A DNA stretch of 35,609 nucleotides, taken from contig CAMJZF010000013.1 of the NCBI GenBank assembly GCA_946410125.1, forward strand, positions 1 to 35,609. The letters are read 5' to 3'. The stretch's first letter is position 1, and each line of letters begins with the position of its first letter. Of the stretch, positions 31,605 through 35,609 are shown in pieces. The notes under the pieces are model-generated. The model did not search any database, was not told where the DNA came from, and saw nothing but the letters and a program-made list of their open reading frames with translations. The DNA comes from an uncultured Prevotellaceae bacterium (lineage in GTDB: Bacteria; Bacteroidota; Bacteroidia; Bacteroidales; Muribaculaceae). The translations under genes were made by a program, and so were the position numbers.

Positions 31605-32896
31605 ACGAACCCTTATCATTAATAGAGTATAACTCACGCATCAAGCGCTTGCTCTACGACAGCAGCGTGCAAGAGTGCTGGGTCACCGCCGAGACCAGCG
31701 ACTTGAGGGTATCGAGAGGGCATTGCTACCTCGAACTTATTCAAAAGAACGAGCAAGGCGCCACCGTGGCAAGGCTCGGTGCCGTGATTTGGGCAAGCAC
31801 CTTTGCACAGCTTAACGCCTATTTTGCCAACACCACTGGGAAACAGCTCGCCTCGGCAATGAAGGTGATGGTGAAGGTAAGCACCAATTTCCATGAGATG
31901 TATGGCCTGAAGGCGGTCATCAACGACATCAATCCAGAGTACACACTTGGCGACATGGAGCGCATCAGGCGCGAAATTATCGCCAAGCTCACCGCTGACG
32001 GCATCATCGACATGAACAAGCAACTCGACTGGGGGCTCGCACCACAGCGCATTGCCGTGGTGTCGGCAAGCGGTGCCGCGGGCTACGGCGACTTTTGCAA
32101 CCAGCTGCACGGCAACGAGTTTGGACTAAAGTTCTACACCTGCCTCTTTGAATCGCCAATGCAGGGTGCCAACACCGTTCCGGGAGTCATAGCTGCTCTC
32201 GACCGTATCGCCGCCCACGAAGACATGTTTGACTGCGTGGTAATAATTAGAGGCGGAGGGTCAACGAGCGACCTCAATTCATTTGACAACTACGACCTTG
32301 CCGCCAACATCGCCCAATTCCCCTTGCCAATCATCACGGGCATTGGGCACGACCGCGACGTTACTATCCCCGACATGGTGTCGAAACTGCACGTCAAGAC
32401 ACCTACTGCCGCAGCACAGTTCCTGGTGCAATGCGGTGCGGCACAACTCGACCGACTTAATGCCCTGGCGACTGAGGTAGTAAACTCGTCGCGAGAGGCA
32501 ATAACACATGCACGCGAGCAACTTGCCTACTATGGCAACTTCCTGCCGCTTTCGGCACAGAAACTCGTGGAAACAAGCCGCGCCAAGTTAATGAACTACA
32601 CACAGGCAATTCCCATGGTTCTGAAGTCGCGCATCTCCAACGAGGGTATTAGGTTGCAACGATATGTCGACATTGCCAAGGCGGCTGCAGCCGGACGCAT
32701 GGAGCGAGAGCGCATGCGACTCGGCTCACTTGCCGACAAAGTGACCCTGCTCTCGCCACAAAACACCCTTAACCGAGGCTATTCTCTCACCACGCTCAAC
32801 GGCCACGTTGTTACCAGCGCCACCGCCATCGGTGCCGGTGACAGGCTTGTAACCACATTAAAGGATGGCACAGTACAAAGTATTGTAGAACAATAA
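31601..32896 (+). CDS. xseA: Exodeoxyribonuclease VII large subunit
   Basis: This 431-residue protein is the catalytic subunit of exonuclease VII, which degrades single-stranded DNA from both ends. The N-terminal OB-fold (about 1-100, LSLIEYNSRIKRLL then VQECWVTAETSDLR) binds DNA. The central nuclease domain carries IAVVSASGAAGYGDF near residue 152, IRGGGSTSDLNSFDNYDLA near residue 217 and ITGIGHDRDVTIPDMV near residue 245. A long coiled-coil region precedes the C-terminal NRGYSLTTL segment, all as in XseA. Length is normal (E. coli 456). The start overlaps the DUF3256 stop; xseB follows after 14 bases. Confidence 0.95.
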   Translation: MNEPLSLIEYNSRIKRLLYDSSVQECWVTAETSDLRVSRGHCYLELIQKNEQGATVARLGAVIWASTFAQLNAYFANTTGKQLASAMKVMVKVSTNFHEMYGLKAVINDINPEYTLGDMERIRREIIAKLTADGIIDMNKQLDWGLAPQRIAVVSASGAAGYGDFCNQLHGNEFGLKFYTCLFESPMQGANTVPGVIAALDRIAAHEDMFDCVVIIRGGGSTSDLNSFDNYDLAANIAQFPLPIITGIGHDRDVTIPDMVSKLHVKTPTAAAQFLVQCGAAQLDRLNALATEVVNSSREAITHAREQLAYYGNFLPLSAQKLVETSRAKLMNYTQAIPMVLKSRISNEGIRLQRYVDIAKAAAAGRMERERMRLGSLADKVTLLSPQNTLNRGYSLTTLNGHVVTSATAIGAGDRLVTTLKDGTVQSIVEQ

Positions 32897-32910
32897 CACC
32901 TATATTATAT

Positions 32911-33123
32911 ATGGAAAATCAAGAAATCAACAAGTTGACCTATACCCAAGCCGTTAACGAGCTTGAGGAGATTGTAAAGAAGATGCAAAGCCCCGAGTGC
33001 AGCATCGACAACCTGAGCCAGTACACCGCTCGCTCGCTGCAGCTGCTCAAGGTGTGCAAAGCCAAACTCACCGAGACCGACAAGGAACTGAAAAAAGTCC
33101 TTGACGAAATGAGCGACAACTAA
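32911..33123 (+). CDS. xseB: Exodeoxyribonuclease VII small subunit
   Basis: This 70-residue acidic helical protein has the XseB pattern: LTYTQAVNELEEIVKKMQSP, then a second helix (LSQYTARSLQLLKVCKAKL) with a short Ser/Asp turn between. Several small subunits wrap each XseA. Position next to xseA confirms the call. The stop codon lies directly before a heptamer repeat. Confidence 0.92.
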   Translation: MENQEINKLTYTQAVNELEEIVKKMQSPECSIDNLSQYTARSLQLLKVCKAKLTETDKELKKVLDEMSDN

Positions 33124-33154
33124 AAACTGACAACTGATAACTGACAACTGACAG
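33121..33154 (+). repeat. AACTGAC-type heptamer repeat after xseB
   Basis: From the xseB stop onward the sequence is AACTGAC, AACTGAT, AACTGAC and AACTGAC units in exact 7-base register, the same family as 869-920. Confidence 0.8.
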
Positions 33155-33156
33155 CT

Positions 33157-33402
33157 ATGGACAAAGAAGACGAAATTGTTGTTTTTGACATGTACAACAG
33201 CCCCATCGAGGCCAACATTGTCAAGGGCGTTCTCGAGAGCAACGGAGTGATTGCCGGTGTGATGGGCGACTCTACCGCCAATGCGCTCATGCAAGGCTTC
33301 TCACAAGGCACAATGAGGGTAGTGGTCTTTCGCCGAGACCTGCAAAAGGCTCATGAAATAATGCGTGCCAATCCCATCGAAGACCTGAGCAGCAACGAGT
33401 AA
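33157..33402 (+). CDS. DUF2007-domain small protein
   Basis: This 81-residue protein starts MDKEDEIVVFDMYNSPIEA and contains the DUF2007 pattern, in which VKGVLESNGVIAGVMGD is the helix-turn of a ferredoxin-like (GlnB-related) fold and VVVFRRDLQKAHEIMRAN is the closing strand and helix. The function is unknown; the domain often appears as a small cytosolic protein of possible signal-sensing type. It is separated from xseB only by the heptamer repeat and may share its transcript. Confidence 0.8.
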   Translation: MDKEDEIVVFDMYNSPIEANIVKGVLESNGVIAGVMGDSTANALMQGFSQGTMRVVVFRRDLQKAHEIMRANPIEDLSSNE

Positions 33403-33498
33403 ACACACACTCGCCGCCACCTTCTCAACGGCGACACATCACAAGGGCCAAGTCACAAAAAGGGGTTTTATCCCAAATTGGTCATTAGGATTGGGGGT
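33403..33498. other. Convergent gap between the DUF2007 and dockerin genes
   Basis: The 96 bases hold a 6-bp perfect stem TCGCCG (33411-33416) / CGGCGA (33429-33434) without T-run and a CCCAA/TTGGG stem around 33472-33497 that might help end the - strand transcript. The 13-mer GGTCATTAGGATT (33480-33492) also occurs at 10475-10487. No gene is visible. Confidence 0.5.
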
Positions 33499-34197
33499 TT
33501 ATTCATTCCCTAACAGGACATCATAGACAGCGGTCACGTCGGCACTGGTCACGAAGCCGTCACCGTTAACGTCGGCAGTCTCAGCAAAGGTGTCGTCGGT
33601 ACCCAGCATAATGTCATAAATGGCGGTTACGTCGGCACTGGTCACAAAGCCGTCGCCGTTAACGTCGCCATAGATTGCCGGCAACCCTGTGCCATCGCCA
33701 AGCCCTTCAATAATCACTTTTCGCATCGACAGCACACAATAGGTGTCGGCATTCCAGCAAGCAAAGCGCACCTTGAAACGCGGCACCCTAATGGCGCGGA
33801 TGTCAAACTCCACCGTGAAAAACCGCTCAAGCTGCTTGTTGGTAAACTTGTGGAACACGCTCATGAGCACATTGTCTTCCTCATCAAGAATCTCAATAGT
33901 GGGCGATCCCTTAGTGGCATTATACCTGTCATTATTATAGAACGGCGAATAGGCCGTTACATCAACGACGATAGTGTCATTCCTTTTCTCAATCAGTGGC
34001 GAGACGAGAGTATAGTCGGTGCCGTTATTGCTGTGGAAGAGCGTGATTTTGTTCTGGCTGATGTTCTCGGTGTTCAAATCCATGTTGTCACGGGTGTACA
34101 CCCAGTCTTCATAGTGGTTTTGGTCAAAGAGCGCCACTTGCTCGGCATGAGCAGCAACAGTGGCAAGCATTAGGAGGGCTAAAACAATTTTTTTCAT
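33499..34197 (-). CDS. Secreted protein with C-terminal dockerin type I-like domain
   Basis: This 232-residue protein starts with a signal peptide (MKKIVLALLMLATVAAHA|EQ). The central 150 residues are strand-rich and do not resemble a named enzyme. The C-terminus carries two F-hand calcium loops in a 31-residue period, each reading DVNGDGFVTSADVTA, as in type I dockerins. Cellulosomal dockerins bind cohesins, but in Bacteroidales such tails occur on secreted proteins without known cohesin partners. I chose the ATG at 34197 because the promoter at 34221-34252 places the transcript start near 34214, which excludes an in-frame start at 34251. A type IX C-terminal signal is not evident. Confidence 0.85.
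   Translation of the reverse strand: MKKIVLALLMLATVAAHAEQVALFDQNHYEDWVYTRDNMDLNTENISQNKITLFHSNNGTDYTLVSPLIEKRNDTIVVDVTAYSPFYNNDRYNATKGSPTIEILDEEDNVLMSVFHKFTNKQLERFFTVEFDIRAIRVPRFKVRFACWNADTYCVLSMRKVIIEGLGDGTGLPAIYGDVNGDGFVTSADVTAIYDIMLGTDDTFAETADVNGDGFVTSADVTAVYDVLLGNE
33531..33669 (-). repeat. Internal 93-base duplication in the dockerin tail
   Basis: The stretches 33531-33576 and 33624-33669 are near identical, 93 bases (31 codons) apart, encoding the two calcium-loop repeats. The few differences are mostly synonymous, so the duplication is recent or conserved by selection. Confidence 0.85.
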
Positions 34198-34220
34198 ATT
34201 GCTGGTTATTTTTTCTTTTG

Positions 34221-34252
34221 CAAAAATAACAATTTTAATCATAACCTGCAAA
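34221..34252 (-). promoter_or_regulatory. Promoter of the dockerin gene
   Basis: On the - strand TTTG (34252-34249), 20 bases, then TATTTTTG (34228-34221). This complete match sets the start of the gene downstream at 34197. Confidence 0.85.
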
Positions 34253-34283
34253 TATGTTGACTAAAACATCACAGCCACGAGGG

Positions 34284-34315
34284 GTTGTGTATTTCAATTG
34301 TGTTGATTAACTTTG
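34284..34315 (+). promoter_or_regulatory. Promoter of mltG
   Basis: GTTG (34284-34287), 20 bases, then TAACTTTG (34308-34315). The transcript would start near 34321, about 13 bases ahead of the mltG ATG, giving an almost leaderless mRNA. It faces the dockerin promoter with 31 bases between the -33 boxes. Confidence 0.75.
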
Positions 34316-34333
34316 CACAAAATTACAAAAATC

Positions 34334-35392
34334 ATGGCAAAATCAAGGAAGAAACATAACAAGAGAAGCTTCACAATGCCCAAGTGGATAAGAATCACGG
34401 CCATAGCAGCACTTGTGCTTGTTGCCGTGGGAGCAATATTGGCCTCACCCTATCTCACCACCACAAGCGACAAAGAAACCACCTTGTACCTGCGGCGAGG
34501 CACAAGCAACGATGCCGTTGCCGACTCGCTCGCCAAGATTACCAGCGAGAAGTTTGCCTCTAAGGTGATGCAACTCGTTGCCATGACCAATGGCGACCTG
34601 AGCTCACGCCAGGGAGCGTTCAACATCGATGAAGGCGAGAGTGCCTTGAACCTTGCCATTAAGCTGCGCCGCGGTGCCCCCGACGAGGTAAAGGTTACCA
34701 TCAACAACATCCGCACCAAGGAAGACCTTGCCAAGCGGCTCGCCAAGCGCCTGATGATGACCAAGGAAGAGATGCTCAGGGCTTTAAACGACAAGGAACT
34801 GTGTGCTGCCTACGATAAAAATCCAGACAACATAACCGGCATTTTCCTCCCCGACACCTATCAGTTCCTCTGGGACATTGAGCCTGCCAAGCTCATTGAG
34901 CACATGAGCCGGTACAGCAACAAGTTTTGGGACGACCAGCGCAAGGAGAAAGCCAGCAAGTTAGGGCTCACCCCCGACGAGGTGGTGGCTCTCGCCGCCA
35001 TCGTGGAGGGCGAGACCGCCAAGGCCGACGAGAAAGGGAAGGTGGCAAGGCTCTACCTCAACCGCCTCAAGAAGCACATCAAGCTGCAGGCCGACCCAAC
35101 TGTAAAATTTGCACTGCAGAACTTTGCCCTACGCCGCATCACATTTGCCGACACCAGCGTGCCGTCGCCCTGGAACACCTACTATGTCGAGGGACTGCCG
35201 CCAGGCCCCATCTGCATCCCCGACAAAGCCTCGATCGACGCCGTTCTTGACGCTCCCGAGCACAACTACATCTACATGTGTGCCAAGGAAGACTTTTCGG
35301 GCTATCACAACTTTGCCGAGACCTACCAGGAGCACGAAGCCTTTGCCGCGCGCTATCACCAGGCATTAAAAGAAAAAGGCATCCGCCGATAA
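34334..35392 (+). CDS. mltG: Endolytic murein transglycosylase MltG
   Basis: This 352-residue inner-membrane protein cleaves nascent glycan strands and is thought to end peptidoglycan polymerisation. A basic N-terminus (MAKSRKKHNKR) is followed by one transmembrane helix (about residues 18-37). The YceG domain follows, with TGIFLPDTYQF, the catalytic Glu225 in LAAIVEGET, LQADPTVKFAL and PPGPICIPDKASIDAVL, all family signatures. I use the ATG at 34334; an in-frame TTG at 34313 lies inside the -7 box and cannot be the start. Length is close to E. coli MltG (340). Confidence 0.95.
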   Translation: MAKSRKKHNKRSFTMPKWIRITAIAALVLVAVGAILASPYLTTTSDKETTLYLRRGTSNDAVADSLAKITSEKFASKVMQLVAMTNGDLSSRQGAFNIDEGESALNLAIKLRRGAPDEVKVTINNIRTKEDLAKRLAKRLMMTKEEMLRALNDKELCAAYDKNPDNITGIFLPDTYQFLWDIEPAKLIEHMSRYSNKFWDDQRKEKASKLGLTPDEVVALAAIVEGETAKADEKGKVARLYLNRLKKHIKLQADPTVKFALQNFALRRITFADTSVPSPWNTYYVEGLPPGPICIPDKASIDAVLDAPEHNYIYMCAKEDFSGYHNFAETYQEHEAFAARYHQALKEKGIRR

Positions 35393-35609
35393 TTCATGCC
35401 CGCAACAGTTTTTTATCAATTAAATACAATTCTTTGATACCGGAAGGGGCGCTTCTGACGGAGCTTAAAATTTAAGCTTCACTAAAATTAAAATAAAAAA
35501 TATTGGTTGACTTGGTTTTCTCTTGTTTGCTTTGGTTTGAAATATTAAAATCAGATTAATCAGAAGAATCAGTTGTTTATAAACAATTTTAGCGCGTTAG
35601 CGCATTAAT
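35393..35609. other. A/T-rich region after mltG
   Basis: No gene is seen. GCTTAAA/TTTAAGC (35463-35477) is a short palindrome followed by A-rich sequence. AATCAGATTAATCAGAAGAATCAG-like octamer units (AATCAGAA family) lie at 35549-35572 and resemble the 5910-5954 hairpin. TTGTTTATAAACAA (35573-35586) is a perfect 14-bp palindrome, next to GCGC...GCGC (about 35592-35604). The next feature lies beyond the window. Confidence 0.6.

Noticed and set aside
33531-33669. Direct repeats that might suggest a CRISPR array
   Set aside because: Only two copies, 93 bases apart, in codon register; they encode the two dockerin calcium loops.
34198-34251. Upstream ATG (34251) for the dockerin gene
   Set aside because: It lies in the -33 box of the promoter at 34221-34252, upstream of the likely transcript start, and would hide the signal peptide.

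Overview
The window looks like a chromosomal segment from a Bacteroidales bacterium, perhaps near Muribaculaceae or Prevotella. I base this on three things: the gene families (PorV of the type IX secretion system, DUF3256, a dockerin-tailed secreted protein, an HU-LysM fusion); promoters of the Bacteroidetes form TTTG-N19/20-TAnnTTTG in place of sigma70 boxes; and the absence of strong Shine-Dalgarno sequences. The species cannot be named from the sequence. I saw no rRNA, tRNA, CRISPR array, insertion sequence or phage gene, so this is mostly a conserved housekeeping region with accessory cell-envelope genes.

Layout. 1-1800: the 3' end of argS and a Bax-inhibitor-1 (YccA-type) membrane protein with a good terminator. 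1857-7090: a + strand cluster sppA, lpxK, purine nucleoside phosphorylase, thiL. 7137-10440: a - strand block of glnS, a small HU-like gene and a translationally coupled HU-transmembrane-LysM fusion. 10539-14769: a + strand set of an AspT/YidE-type transporter behind a palindromic promoter, a MarC-family protein, porV and ispF. 14866-17749: glpA-glpB on the - strand, without glpC. 17895-19268: a UDP-sugar dehydrogenase-family gene with its own promoter but without the catalytic cysteine. 19269-26118: - strand genes rluD, a PASTA protein, fmt, a ClC channel/transporter, a polyprenyl glycosylphosphotransferase and a Sua5/YrdC protein. 26275-27370: two small exported redox-type proteins, one FMN-binding and one Rieske-like lipoprotein. 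27546-33402: a tightly packed + strand chain of iron-type alcohol dehydrogenase, two tandem CapA-family lipoproteins, DUF3256, xseA, xseB and DUF2007. 33499-35392: a dockerin-tailed secreted protein and mltG, divergently transcribed from facing promoters.

Together the genes serve translation (argS, glnS, fmt, rluD, sua5), envelope building (lpxK, mltG, the PASTA protein, glycosylphosphotransferase, PorV), cofactor and nucleotide supply (thiL, PNP, ispF), glycerol-phosphate oxidation and DNA repair (xseAB).

The observations I find most worth a second look are: (1) the two-gene HU / HU-TM-LysM unit, which could link the nucleoid to the cell wall; (2) the dehydrogenase homologue with Leu in place of the catalytic Cys; (3) several families of 7-, 8- or 10-base tandem repeats that begin at or within the stop codons of at least eight genes; (4) a perfect 11-bp inverted repeat overlapping the -7 box of the transporter gene; and (5) the paired CapA lipoproteins coupled to exonuclease VII, with a terminator-like hairpin inside the first signal peptide.
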